Shown: piece by piece, positions 33,829 to 42,406 of the stretch
Numbering within the stretch: position 1 is the stretch's first letter
Layout: each line of letters opens with the position of its first letter
Assembly (NCBI RefSeq): GCF_019972295.1
Contig: NZ_BLJA01000001.1
Coordinates: 2,174,158 to 2,238,157, forward strand
Reading direction: 5' to 3'
From: Geobacter sp. AOG2
GTDB taxonomy: Bacteria > Desulfobacterota > Desulfuromonadia > Geobacterales > Pseudopelobacteraceae
Length of the DNA stretch: 64,000 bases
Program-made: the position numbers and the translations under genes
The notes under the pieces: model-generated
Told to the model about the DNA's origin: nothing
What the model saw: the letters and a program-made list of their open reading frames with translations, nothing else
Databases searched by the model: none

Positions 33829-35570
33829 CAGCTGCGACCTGTCGAAAAGTGGATGTCTATCTGTTTTTTCAGGAACGCTTCGACCTCGCCGGCGGTGGCA
33901 AAGGCAAAACAGGCCTCCGCAATCCCGGCGGCGCGCTCCCTGCTGCAACTGCGCACCATCCGTTTGACCCGCGGGATTGAAGAGGCGTTCATGGAAAGCT
34001 CGTCGAAACCGAGCCCGAGAAGGATCGGCAGGAAGAACGGGTCCCCCGCCATCTCCCCGCACATGCAGGCCGGTATGCCCGCCTGGTGGGCCGCCTCGAC
34101 CACCTGCCGCAGCGAACGGAGCACGGCCGGGTGCAGCGGCTGGTACAGGGGCGCCAGATGTTCGTTGGAGCGGTCGATGCCGAGCGAATACTGGATCAGG
34201 TCATTGGTGCCGACACTGAAGAAATCAGCTTCCTTTGCCAGGAGGTCGGCTATGGTCACGGCCGAGGGCAACTCGACCATGATACCGACCCGGATTGCCT
34301 TGTCGAAGGCGATCCCGGCTTCCGAGAGTTCTTTTTTGGCCTCGTCCAGCAAAGCCCGGGCGCGGCGTAATTCCTCCAGCCCCGATATCATGGGGAACAT
34401 GATGCGGGTGGGACCGTTGGCGCTTACCCGCAGGATGGCGCGCAACTGTTTTTTGAACTCGTCGGGCATGGCCAGCGTCAGCCTGATGGCGCGCATCCCC
34501 ATGGCGGGGTTCTGCCCCACGCTGAACGGAATATCGGCCAGCAGTTTGTCGCTGCCGGCATCCAGGGTCCTGATGGTGAGCGGATGGGGGACAACAGCCT
34601 GCTGCATGGCGCTGTAGACCCGGTACTGCTCGTCCTCTTCAGGCATCTCGCGCCGGTTCATGAAGAGCATTTCGGTGCGGTACAGCCCGGCCCCCTCCCC
34701 TCCATGACTGAGCACGAATTGCCCCTCTTCCGGCACCTCCACGTTCCCCCTGAGTTCGAGACGATGGCCGTCGAGCGTCAGGGAGGGCAACGCGGCGCTC
34801 CTGAGCAGCGCCTGCTCGTCGTACTCGTAACGCTGCTTCAGCTTGAGGTAACGCTGAAAGGTGTCCTGGTCGGGGTGCACGATCAGATTCCCGCTCGTGC
34901 CGTCGACAATGGCCGGGGCATTGTCATAGGCCGGATCGGCAATGCCGTCGATGCCCGCCACGGCAGGCATCCGGAAGGAACGGGCGAGAATTGCCGCATG
35001 GGCGGTCCGGCCGCCCCCCTCCGTCACCATGCCGATGATACGCGTCTTGTCCATCTGCAGAATATCGGCGGGGGTGAGGTCGCGGGCAACGACGATGGTG
35101 TGCCCCTGCTCGGCCGAGATCGGCGTGTGAACCTGTCCGGTCATGGTGCGCAGGATCCGCTCGACGACCGCCTCGACGTCGTTGATACGCTCTCTCAGGT
35201 AGGCATCCTCGATGCCGGCGAATAATTCCCGGTATTTGTGGAGGGTCCGGTGCAGGGCGCCTTCGGCGTTGATACGCGAGCCTTCGATGATTGCCGCCGA
35301 TTCGGTGAACAGGCGGTCGTCGGACATGATCAGCAGGTGGGTTTCGATGAAAAAGAGGTGATCCGAGCCGGTGTCTTCCGCAAGCCGCGCCCTGATGGCT
35401 TCAAGCTCGGCGCGGGTCTGGTCGATGGCGGTCCGTAACCGCCCGATCTCGGGTTCTATGTAGTCGTGCTCGATGGGATAGGCGTCTATGGTCAGGTTCC
35501 GGCGGTCAACGACCCGCAACCTGCCGACCGCAATGCCCGGTGAGGCTGCAATGCCTGAAAACAGGCGCAT
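33828..35570 (-). CDS. ptsI: Phosphoenolpyruvate-protein phosphotransferase (enzyme I)
   Basis: A 580-residue PTS enzyme I that takes phosphate from PEP onto a histidine and passes it to HPr. The phospho-histidine loop reads GGGRTAHAAIL (H191), the PEP-binding region has GLYRTEMLFMNR and the C-terminal barrel ends with MCGEMAGD, where the cysteine is a usual catalytic residue. I chose the ATG at 35570, which gives the normal MRLFSGIAASPGIAVG start with GAAGAG upstream; another ATG at 35591 would overlap HPr more. It follows HPr directly and is coupled to pilD. Confidence 0.93.
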   Translation of the reverse strand: MRLFSGIAASPGIAVGRLRVVDRRNLTIDAYPIEHDYIEPEIGRLRTAIDQTRAELEAIRARLAEDTGSDHLFFIETHLLIMSDDRLFTESAAIIEGSRINAEGALHRTLHKYRELFAGIEDAYLRERINDVEAVVERILRTMTGQVHTPISAEQGHTIVVARDLTPADILQMDKTRIIGMVTEGGGRTAHAAILARSFRMPAVAGIDGIADPAYDNAPAIVDGTSGNLIVHPDQDTFQRYLKLKQRYEYDEQALLRSAALPSLTLDGHRLELRGNVEVPEEGQFVLSHGGEGAGLYRTEMLFMNRREMPEEDEQYRVYSAMQQAVVPHPLTIRTLDAGSDKLLADIPFSVGQNPAMGMRAIRLTLAMPDEFKKQLRAILRVSANGPTRIMFPMISGLEELRRARALLDEAKKELSEAGIAFDKAIRVGIMVELPSAVTIADLLAKEADFFSVGTNDLIQYSLGIDRSNEHLAPLYQPLHPAVLRSLRQVVEAAHQAGIPACMCGEMAGDPFFLPILLGLGFDELSMNASSIPRVKRMVRSCSRERAAGIAEACFAFATAGEVEAFLKKQIDIHFSTGRS

Positions 35571-35571
35571 G

Positions 35572-35838
35572 TCACTCTTCGCCGAAACCATTGGCGATCA
35601 GTTCTCCCATGGTTTGCAGGGCCAGGGCCTCGTCGGCGCCGTCCACGCTCAGGCGAACCGTTGCGCCCTTCGAGGCGGCCAGCATCATGATACCCATGAT
35701 GCTTTTGCCGTTAACCTCGATCCCTTCCTTTTCCAAGCGGATCTCGGAGGAAAACTGGCTGGCCGTCTTGACGAACAGCGCCGAAGCGCGGGCATGCAGG
35801 CCGAGCTTGTTGATTATGGTGAATTCCTGGTGGAGCAT
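35572..35838 (-). CDS. ptsH: Phosphocarrier protein HPr
   Basis: An 88-residue HPr. The phospho-acceptor H15 lies in LGLHARAS, and the regulatory serine S46 lies in GKSIMGIMML, so both the PEP-dependent and the HprK-dependent phosphorylation sites are present. That matches the HPr kinase gene encoded upstream. No sugar permease is nearby, so HPr probably serves regulation. The ATG at 35838 starts the normal family length. It is separated from the EIIA gene by a 219-bp gap holding an inverted repeat. Confidence 0.92.
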   Translation of the reverse strand: MLHQEFTIINKLGLHARASALFVKTASQFSSEIRLEKEGIEVNGKSIMGIMMLAASKGATVRLSVDGADEALALQTMGELIANGFGEE

Positions 35839-35902
35839 GGCGTGGTATGACCTCGTGGGAGCGCGCTGCTCCTTGGTATGAAGTATTTCGGAAAAAGCAT
35901 TC

Positions 35903-36032
35903 GCCACGGAGCCACAGAGGTCCACGGAGAACGGCAAAAAACTTTTTCGATAAAACCATTGTCAGGAATTTCGTTTTTTCCCGCCTTACTCCCGGTTTTC
36001 TCCGTGTCTCAGCGTCTCTGCGGCCTACGTGC
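35903..36032. repeat. CACGGAG-type inverted repeat
   Basis: In the gap between EIIA and HPr genes the left arm reads GCCACGGAGCCACAGAGG, and the right arm, read on the other strand, GCCGCAGAGACGCTGAGA. Both carry CACGGAGAA-type segments. This resembles the CACGGAG/CTCCGTG family of dispersed intergenic repeats that I know from several environmental bacteria. Only this pair is in the window. It splits the regulatory PTS genes into two parts and could hold a terminator or promoter. Confidence 0.5.
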
Positions 36033-36057
36033 CGTTTTTTGTTTAATCTCCGTCCTG

Positions 36058-36453
36058 TTACCTTTTCAGAAACTCTCCGGCGATAATGATCCCTTCGCGA
36101 CCGCACTGCTGAAGTTCGGCGGCCAGCTCGGGAACGCCCATCCTGTCGCGTTTCGAACAGAATTCGATGATCATGGGCAGGTTGACGCCGGTCAGCACCT
36201 CCACGGCGCCGTCTTTCAAAAACGGCATGGCCATGTTGGAGGGCGTCCCGCCAAACAGATCGGTCATGATGAGAGCGCCTTCGGCGCTTACCTTTTCCAC
36301 GGCGGCGACCACCTTGGCCATGATCTGCTCGGAACGCTCTTCAGCCGCGACCTCCACTGTTTCGCAGGCGTCGATCGGGCCGGAGATCATCTCTGCCGAA
36401 CGCAGCAGCGCCCCTGCCAACCCCGCATGTGTTACAAGAACCAATCCTGTCAT
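36058..36453 (-). CDS. PTS EIIA component, mannose type
   Basis: A 131-residue EIIA of the mannose/fructose/sorbose family, with the phospho-acceptor histidine H9 in LVTHAG and the LFGGTPSNMAM segment near residue 66. In sugar-importing systems this domain passes phosphate to EIIB, but no EIIB, EIIC or EIID gene is present here. Standalone EIIA-Man proteins next to rapZ and hprK are common in proteobacteria and act in regulation. Its start overlaps the rapZ stop by four bases (ATGA). Confidence 0.88.
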   Translation of the reverse strand: MTGLVLVTHAGLAGALLRSAEMISGPIDACETVEVAAEERSEQIMAKVVAAVEKVSAEGALIMTDLFGGTPSNMAMPFLKDGAVEVLTGVNLPMIIEFCSKRDRMGVPELAAELQQCGREGIIIAGEFLKR

Positions 36454-37313
36454 GGTTGTCCCTTTTCAATGTCTCTGTGAGTAATGCGCACGCCGGGATA
36501 ACTGCGCCGCAGGTATTCCACGGTCGCTTCGGCGACGGCGACCGAACGGTGCCGCCCTCCCGTACATCCGATGGAGATGGTCAGGTAGGCCTTCCCCTCC
36601 CGTTGATACGCCGGTATCAACATAGTTACCAGCGGAAAAAATGCATCGATGAAGGTCTTCGTTTCCGGCAGGCCCAGGACATAGTTCCGCACCTCCGGGT
36701 CAAGCCCCGACAGGTTTTTCATCTCCGGGACAAAGAACGGGTTGGGCAGAAAACGCACGTCCATGACAATGCTCGACTCCATGGGGATGCCGTAGCGGAA
36801 ACCGAAGGACTGGACCTCCACCACAAACGGGCTGCTTCCCTCCTCGCCCCTGACGATCCTCAGGACGAAATCCTTGAGTTGATGGACGTTGAACTCGGAG
36901 GTGTCGATGATCCTGGACGCCATTTGCCGCAGGCCGGAAAGCCGTTCGCGCTCGATGCGGATCCCTTCGCTGACCGAACAGTGCTCGGCGGCCGGGTGGC
37001 GCCTGCGGGTTTCGGAGAAACGCCTGATCAGGGTCTCGTCAAGGGCGTCGAAGAAAAAGATCTCCACCTTGTGACCGGCATTGCGGATCTTCTGAAAAGC
37101 GCTTTCGTAACCTTTGAGGAATTCCCGCCCGCGGATATCGGCAACCAGGACGATGCCCTTGGAGGTCTCGCCCGACTTCTCGATCAGCTCGACAAAAGGT
37201 TTGAAGAGGCGTACCGGCAGGTTGTCGATGCAATAGAAGCCCTCATCCTCCAGAGCCCTGACGGCCGTGGACTTTCCCGACCCGGACATGCCGGTTATCA
37301 CGATGATCCGCAT
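36450..37313 (-). CDS. rapZ: RapZ-type RNase adapter / nucleotide-binding protein
   Basis: A 287-residue P-loop protein of the RapZ/YvcJ family, with Walker A GMSGSGKS at residues 8-15 and the C-terminal GCTGGRHRSV segment conserved in the family. In E. coli RapZ guides RNase E to small RNAs that control glucosamine-6-phosphate synthase; the role here is inferred from family and from its usual place beside rpoN, hpf, hprK and EIIA genes. It begins three bases after the hprK stop and overlaps the EIIA gene. Confidence 0.93.
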   Translation of the reverse strand: MRIIVITGMSGSGKSTAVRALEDEGFYCIDNLPVRLFKPFVELIEKSGETSKGIVLVADIRGREFLKGYESAFQKIRNAGHKVEIFFFDALDETLIRRFSETRRRHPAAEHCSVSEGIRIERERLSGLRQMASRIIDTSEFNVHQLKDFVLRIVRGEEGSSPFVVEVQSFGFRYGIPMESSIVMDVRFLPNPFFVPEMKNLSGLDPEVRNYVLGLPETKTFIDAFFPLVTMLIPAYQREGKAYLTISIGCTGGRHRSVAVAEATVEYLRRSYPGVRITHRDIEKGQP

Positions 37314-37316
37314 GGA

Positions 37317-38282
37317 CTACTCCACCTCGTTGCCCAGGGGGCGAGCCCCGATCCGCGACATGAGCCGTTCCTGAAAGTCCCGCGCGGAATGATACCCCAT
37401 CCCTTTGAGCAGAAAGTTGCGTGCGGCGACCTCGATGATCGATCCCAGGTTGCGTCCCGGCCTGACCGGAATGCAGATATGGGGGATCTCGACCCCCAGG
37501 ATCGTTTCCCGGCGGTCATCGAGGCCGAGGCGGTCGTATTCCTGGTCGGGGTCCCATTCGACCAGCTCCAGCACCATGTCGATGATCTTCTTTTCCCGGA
37601 TGGACGAGACGCCGTAGAGGTCTTTGACGTTTATGATGCCCAGGCCGCGAATCTCCATCAGGTGCTGGATGGCCTCTTCGGCCTGGCCGACGAGCGCCGC
37701 CGGCACCTTTTTCTTGATAAAGACCATATCGTCGGCCACCAGACGATGCCCGCGGATGACCAGATCGAGGGCGCACTCGCTTTTACCGATGCCGCTTTTG
37801 CCGGTCAGCAGGATACCGACCCCCAGCACGTCCACCAGCACGCCGTGAAGGTGGGTGGTGGGCAGCAGGCGTTCCTCAAGGAATTTGGTGATCAGCGAGA
37901 TGAAGGTCGAGGACTGGTGAGGGGTGCCGAGAACCGGGATGTCGGCGTTCTCCGCCATGTCCAGCAGACACTGCGGCGGCAGCAGCCCCTTGGTGATGAT
38001 GAAACAGGAGATCGGAAACACGCACAGCGTCTTGATGCTTTCCTCGGCCAGACGGTCGTCGATCTGGTTGAGATAGGAAATTTCGGTGTTGCCGAGCACC
38101 TGAATCCGTTCGGGATGCAGGTGCTCGGTGTAACCGCTCAGGGCAAGGCCCGGTTTCTGGATACGCGGGCTGGCTATCCGGTTACCCATCCCCCGCTGAC
38201 CGGCCAGCAGCTTCAGCCCCAGGCCGTACTCACTGTCGTTCAGAATTTCCTGTATGGAAAGGCTGATTCCGTCCAATTGCAC
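37317..38282 (-). CDS. hprK: HPr kinase/phosphorylase
   Basis: A 321-residue bifunctional enzyme that phosphorylates HPr on Ser46 with ATP or pyrophosphate and removes that phosphate. Walker A GKSGIGKS lies at residues 161-168, followed by the HRLVADD segment; the HprK signature region lies near residues 200-215. The N-terminal domain is the usual DRTGG-like part. Presence of HprK with an HPr that keeps Ser46 points to catabolite- or nitrogen-style regulation. It lies 22 bp after the hpf gene. Confidence 0.93.
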   Translation of the reverse strand: MQLDGISLSIQEILNDSEYGLGLKLLAGQRGMGNRIASPRIQKPGLALSGYTEHLHPERIQVLGNTEISYLNQIDDRLAEESIKTLCVFPISCFIITKGLLPPQCLLDMAENADIPVLGTPHQSSTFISLITKFLEERLLPTTHLHGVLVDVLGVGILLTGKSGIGKSECALDLVIRGHRLVADDMVFIKKKVPAALVGQAEEAIQHLMEIRGLGIINVKDLYGVSSIREKKIIDMVLELVEWDPDQEYDRLGLDDRRETILGVEIPHICIPVRPGRNLGSIIEVAARNFLLKGMGYHSARDFQERLMSRIGARPLGNEVE

Positions 38283-38304
38283 CTCCGGCGAGCCGGTCCG
38301 GCAC

Positions 38305-38853
38305 CTACGCCTGCTGAGGTTCGATCAGGCCGAAATTGCCGTCTTTGCGACGATAGAGGACACTGATCTCGCTGCTGTTGGAGTCGGTGAAGACAATGAA
38401 ATCCTTGTGAAGCAGGTCCATCTGCATGACCGCTTCCTCAACCGACATCGGCTTGGCCGTCTCCGTCTTGGCCTTGATGACGACCGGTTCGCCGGCGCCC
38501 TCGATGCTCTCGGCCTGGAACACCTTCTTGGTCACCTGACGCCCGCGCTCGTCGCCATTGGGCTTGTGGTCCTTGATCTTTTCCTTGTAGCGCTTGAGCT
38601 GACGCTCCATCTTGTCGATCACGGCGTCGACGGCGGCGTACATGTCGTTGGTTGCCTCGGAGGCCTTGGTGCTGACCCCCTTCGCATTTATGACGATCTC
38701 CACGATGTGGCGGATCTTTTTTTCAACCGTGAAAAATACCTGGGCGGTGATCGGCTCGTCGATATATTTTGTCACCCGCTCAAGCTTTTCCTCGGCATAG
38801 GACTTGAGGGCATCGCTCTGTTCCATGTGCCTGAATGTGGTCGTTACCTGCAT
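38305..38853 (-). CDS. hpf: Ribosome hibernation promoting factor, long form
   Basis: A 182-residue protein with an N-terminal YfiA/HPF ribosome-binding domain (about 1-100, with the basic region around KRYKEKIKDHK) and a C-terminal dimerisation domain (about 125-180, with MSVEEAVMQMDLLHKDFIVF in pieces). Long-form HPF alone can dimerise 70S ribosomes into inactive 100S particles in stationary phase or starvation. It is in the usual rpoN-hpf-hprK order, 58 bp after rpoN. Confidence 0.92.
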   Translation of the reverse strand: MQVTTTFRHMEQSDALKSYAEEKLERVTKYIDEPITAQVFFTVEKKIRHIVEIVINAKGVSTKASEATNDMYAAVDAVIDKMERQLKRYKEKIKDHKPNGDERGRQVTKKVFQAESIEGAGEPVVIKAKTETAKPMSVEEAVMQMDLLHKDFIVFTDSNSSEISVLYRRKDGNFGLIEPQQA

Positions 38854-38911
38854 ACGTACCTCCTCGTGTAATATATCGTGTAGTGTGACCAGAGCCCCGG
38901 ATAAACGAGGC

Positions 38912-40351
38912 TCAGAAATGCCGCTTGCGTTCCGACGAGGAACCGATCCTCAAAATCTCCCGGTACTTGGTGACCGTGCGCCGGGCGATATTGACGGTCT
39001 GCCCGGAAAGCAACTCGGCGATCTTCTGATCCGAGAGCGGCTTGCGCGGGTCCTCCTTGTCTATAATCTCCTTGATGCGGTTCTTGACGCTTTCCGAAGC
39101 GACGAAATCGCCCTCGCTGGTGGAAAGCCCGCTGTTGAAGAAATATTTCAACTCGAAGAGCCCCTGGGGGGTCTGCATGTACTTGTTGGTCGTGACCCGG
39201 CTGATCGTGGATTCATGCATGCCGATGTCGTCCGCCACATCCCGCAGCACCAGAGGGCGCAGGCATTCGATGCCCCGGTCGAGGAACTCGCGCTGAAACC
39301 TGATGATGCTCTTGGCGACCTTGTAGATGGTGCGTTGACGCTGCTGGATGCTCTTGATCAGCCACATGGCCGAGCGGACTTTCTCGTTGATATACTCTTC
39401 GGCCCGGGAATCGACGTTGGCATTGCCCTTGACCTCGGTGTAATACGGGCTCAGCCGGAGATTGGGCAACCCCTCGTCGTTCAGCATGACCACATATTCC
39501 TCGCCCACCTTGTAGACGAAGATATCGGCCGAGATGTACTGCACGTCCTCGGAACCGTAAATCCTGCCGGGACGCGGGTCGAAGCCGGCAATGATCTTGG
39601 ACGCCATCAGAACCTGGTTGATATCGACCCCCAGGTCCCGGGCGATCTGTTTATACTTGCGGGTTTCCAGATCGTTCAGGTGGTTGAGCAGCAACCGTTC
39701 CACCACGCTTCCCTGCATCCCGAGAAAGCGGGCCTGGATCAGAAGGCACTCCTGCAGGTCGCGGGCGCCGACACCGGTGGGGTCGAACTCCTTGATGCGC
39801 TCCAGGACCGGCGCCACCTGCTCGCCATCGCAGTTGCAGGCCTGGGCGATCTCCTCCACCGCGGCGCGCAGGTAGCCGTTCTCATCGATGTTGCCGATGA
39901 TCTCCTCGCCGATCACGACCTCGGCATCCGAAAAAGGCCCCATATGAAGCTGCCACAGCAGATGGTCGATCAGGGTTCCCTTGCGGGTCAGCATGCTCTC
40001 GAAGGAAGGCCGCTCCTCGTCGCCGCTGTACTGTTCGCCGGAGCTGTAATTGTAGCCGTCCAGATAGCTGTCCCAGTCCCGCAGGGTGTCCTCGCCGGTT
40101 TCCACCTCGCGGAAGTCGTCGCCGCCCTGCTCCGGGATACTTTCCTTCTCGTCGATCTCCAGGGGCTCGGGGTCGCGGGCCTCTTCAACCTCGATGCTTT
40201 CTTCCAGGAGCGGATTTTCCTCCAACTCCAGACGCACGACATCCTGAAGCTCCAGGCGGGTCAATTGGAGCAGCTTGATGGCCTGCTGCAACTGGGGCGT
40301 CATCACCAGTTGCTGGGTCATCTTCAGTTGTTGGCGCATCTCCATTGCCAT
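38912..40351 (-). CDS. rpoN: RNA polymerase sigma-54 factor
   Basis: A 479-residue sigma-54. The N-terminal Q/L-rich activator-binding region (QQLKMTQQLVMTPQLQQA in pieces) opens the protein, an acidic linker follows (about 55-110), then the core-binding and helix-turn-helix regions, and near the C-terminus the RpoN box ARRTVTKYRE. It directs transcription from -24/-12 promoters and needs activators such as the NtrC-type protein encoded at 30013. The 148-bp space upstream, after lptB, holds an unusual array of 10-bp repeats, so it may have its own promoter or control region. Confidence 0.96.
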   Translation of the reverse strand: MAMEMRQQLKMTQQLVMTPQLQQAIKLLQLTRLELQDVVRLELEENPLLEESIEVEEARDPEPLEIDEKESIPEQGGDDFREVETGEDTLRDWDSYLDGYNYSSGEQYSGDEERPSFESMLTRKGTLIDHLLWQLHMGPFSDAEVVIGEEIIGNIDENGYLRAAVEEIAQACNCDGEQVAPVLERIKEFDPTGVGARDLQECLLIQARFLGMQGSVVERLLLNHLNDLETRKYKQIARDLGVDINQVLMASKIIAGFDPRPGRIYGSEDVQYISADIFVYKVGEEYVVMLNDEGLPNLRLSPYYTEVKGNANVDSRAEEYINEKVRSAMWLIKSIQQRQRTIYKVAKSIIRFQREFLDRGIECLRPLVLRDVADDIGMHESTISRVTTNKYMQTPQGLFELKYFFNSGLSTSEGDFVASESVKNRIKEIIDKEDPRKPLSDQKIAELLSGQTVNIARRTVTKYREILRIGSSSERKRHF

Positions 40352-40398
40352 GCTGCTGCTACCTCGAACAGGACATGATGATCGGCGTGCTCACACCG

Positions 40399-40472
40399 AA
40401 ACGTAACAAACCGTAGCAAAACGTAATATGCGAGTAACGAAACGTAACAAGAAAACGTAACAAAACGTAACC
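40399..40472 (+). repeat. Phased array of AAACGTAACA repeats upstream of rpoN
   Basis: Seven imperfect direct copies of the 10-mer AAACGTAACA begin at 40399, 40409, 40419, 40429, 40440, 40453 and 40463, so most are spaced 10-11 bp, one helical turn. Copies 1, 5 and 6 match exactly; copies 3 and 7 differ at one base; copies 2 and 4 are more changed. On the minus strand, the coding strand of rpoN, the unit reads TGTTACGTTT. The array lies 48 bases upstream of the rpoN start and could be a protein-binding or bent-DNA regulatory region. Confidence 0.7.
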
Positions 40473-40499
40473 TGAAATGACGGGTGAATGGGCCTGCCG

Positions 40500-41240
40500 T
40501 CAGAGGCGGAAATCGTCCCCCAGGTAGATCTCACGGGCCCTGCGGCTGGATGCGATGTCGTCCGGAGAGCCGAATTCCAGCACCTCGCCGCCGCTCAGGA
40601 TATAGGCTTCATCACACACCCCCAAGGTTTCGCGCACGTTGTGATCGGAGATAAGCACGCCGATATTGCGTTCCTTGAGAGATACGATCAATTGCTGGAT
40701 GTCGGCCACGGCAATGGGATCGATGCCGGCAAAGGGTTCGTCCAGCAGGATAAAAACAGGATTCGTGATCAACGCCCTGGCGATCTCAACCCGCCGGCGT
40801 TCCCCACCGGAGAGGGCATACCCTTTGGCGCCGGCGATATGGGTAATCCCGAATTCATCGAGAAGTTCTTCCATGCGGCGCTTGCGACTATCACGGTCCG
40901 GCTCGACCGTCTCCAATATCGCCAGAAAGTTGTCGGCCACGGAGAGCTTCCGGAAGACCGACGCCTCCTGGGGAAGATAGCTGATGCCCCTCCTGGCCCG
41001 TTGGTACATGGGTAGCGCGGTGATGTCGTCGTCACCCAGAAAGACCTGCCCACCGTCGGGCCGGGCAAGCCCGACCACCATATAGAATGTAGTGGTCTTG
41101 CCGGCGCCGTTCGGCCCCAACAACCCAACCACCCTGCCCGCCTGGATGGAGAGGTCAACCCCCTTCACCACCTGCCGCCCGCCGTAATTCTTGAGCAGGC
41201 CTCGGGTCCAGAGTCGGAGAGGATCAGCGTGTGCCGGCAT
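40500..41240 (-). CDS. lptB: Lipopolysaccharide export ABC ATPase LptB
   Basis: A 246-residue ABC ATPase that powers extraction of lipopolysaccharide from the inner membrane through LptFG. Walker A is GPNGAGKTT near residue 38, the ABC signature is [15 protein letters not shown] near 143, and Walker B is [12 protein letters not shown]. The C-terminal YLGDDFRL-type tail is characteristic of LptB. Its start overlaps the lptA stop by 17 bases. LptF and LptG are not encoded in this window. Confidence 0.95.
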   Translation of the reverse strand: MPAHADPLRLWTRGLLKNYGGRQVVKGVDLSIQAGRVVGLLGPNGAGKTTTFYMVVGLARPDGGQVFLGDDDITALPMYQRARRGISYLPQEASVFRKLSVADNFLAILETVEPDRDSRKRRMEELLDEFGITHIAGAKGYALSGGERRRVEIARALITNPVFILLDEPFAGIDPIAVADIQQLIVSLKERNIGVLISDHNVRETLGVCDEAYILSGGEVLEFGSPDDIASSRRAREIYLGDDFRL

Positions 41241-41742
41241 TGCCTTTTTTTACCGACGGATGAATGAGCACCTCAACCGGGCGACCGGCTCCACTGGAAA
41301 CCTCGCTGCGGTCATCATCGATGAAATACGTTATGGTATTGCCTGACATGGAGTCGGTTCCCTGCGTGATCTTTGGATTGCCGGTCAGGGTAATGCGCCC
41401 CTGCTTGCTTTCGTAGACCGCGTGCGCGGCGGTTCCGATGCGGTTCTCCTGCACTATGCGTACATTGCCGTCTGCCTCGATCTTTTCGACGTCGTTCTTC
41501 TTGTCGCCGTAATTGATGGTGAGGCGATCGGCATAAATGGTGATATCCCCCTGTTTTGCAACTACCTTTCCGGTAAAGATAGCGGTCTTACCTTTGTTGT
41601 CGGCGGCCAGTTCATTGGATTTGATGGCAATGGGCAGGCTCGAACGATCCTTGTGGGCGGCGGCGAAAGCCACGGACAACGGGAGCGCCAGGCTAGCGAA
41701 AGTAATTATAACCAACAATAATTTTTTTTTCATTACCTTCAT
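41224..41742 (-). CDS. lptA: Periplasmic LPS transport protein LptA
   Basis: A 172-residue exported protein of the OstA/LptA beta-jellyroll family, with a signal peptide ending near AFAAAH (about residue 25). It forms the bridge that carries lipopolysaccharide from LptC to the outer-membrane LptDE complex. Segments such as [16 protein letters not shown] and ADRLTINY are typical. The ATG at 41742 starts one base after the lptC stop; another ATG three codons later, preceded by AAGG, is also possible. Order lptC-lptA-lptB is the usual one. Confidence 0.92.
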   Translation of the reverse strand: MKVMKKKLLLVIITFASLALPLSVAFAAAHKDRSSLPIAIKSNELAADNKGKTAIFTGKVVAKQGDITIYADRLTINYGDKKNDVEKIEADGNVRIVQENRIGTAAHAVYESKQGRITLTGNPKITQGTDSMSGNTITYFIDDDRSEVSSGAGRPVEVLIHPSVKKGNAGTR

Positions 41743-41743
41743 T

Positions 41744-42322
41744 TTATCGACTCTTCGAACCTGCCACGCGGGCATCAATATCCTTGTGGAATCGAGCTTT
41801 CTGACTCTTAACGTCAAATTCCATTCCTCGTGCGGTCAGCGTCAGGCGCTGCTGCCGGAACATCACCTCGTCCGACGTTCTGAACTGGGAACGCGACGCC
41901 ACATAATCGATGGCCTCGGTATCGAAACTGATGCCGGTAGTCGTTACGACATGCACCTTGCCACGTAGGGCAACATTCTGTTTCCTGCTGGAATAGGCCC
42001 CTTTTGCCGCCGTCACCGTAATGGAGCCGGCAGCAGGCGTCTTGGAAAACTCCATACGGATATCGGACAGATACGCCATCTCACCGTTCTTGTCGTACTC
42101 GGCCTTCTTGGCTACCAGCTTCCACACAGCCGTACCCTCGCGTACCTCATAAAAGCATGCGTCATGTATGGCCATGTCGATGTTCTGGGGAAGTTGCCGT
42201 GAGATCGGCTCCGGTGGGGCCGCCTGGCGTGAGCCTTTCAGGGTGATGGCGGCCACAATGCCGATAATCGCCGACGTGACAAGAACAGCCAATACAAACC
42301 TGATGTTTCCGGGCGATACCAT
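41744..42322 (-). CDS. lptC: LPS export protein LptC
   Basis: A 192-residue bitopic inner-membrane protein: one N-terminal transmembrane helix (about residues 8-27), then a periplasmic jellyroll domain. LptC receives lipopolysaccharide from LptBFG and hands it to LptA. Segment YEVREGTAVWKLVAKKAEYDK in parts fits the family, whose sequences are otherwise loosely conserved. It lies between kdsC and lptA on the same strand; the gap from kdsC is about 85 bp. Confidence 0.9.
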   Translation of the reverse strand: MVSPGNIRFVLAVLVTSAIIGIVAAITLKGSRQAAPPEPISRQLPQNIDMAIHDACFYEVREGTAVWKLVAKKAEYDKNGEMAYLSDIRMEFSKTPAAGSITVTAAKGAYSSRKQNVALRGKVHVVTTTGISFDTEAIDYVASRSQFRTSDEVMFRQQRLTLTARGMEFDVKSQKARFHKDIDARVAGSKSR

Positions 42323-42406
42323 ATCGGCGTATACTATAGCATCGGCTGGCAGGGCTGTCCAGCAAAAGGTGCGTCAAACCTGATTTTTGGCACAAAGATT
42401 GAATAA

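Noticed and set aside
36429-38366. Antisense reading frame of 645 codons opposite rapZ and hprK
   Set aside because: Both genes on the other strand have catalytic motifs; the antisense translation has none.
40399-40472. Possible CRISPR array
   Set aside because: Repeat units are only 10 bp with no spacers and there are no cas genes in the window.
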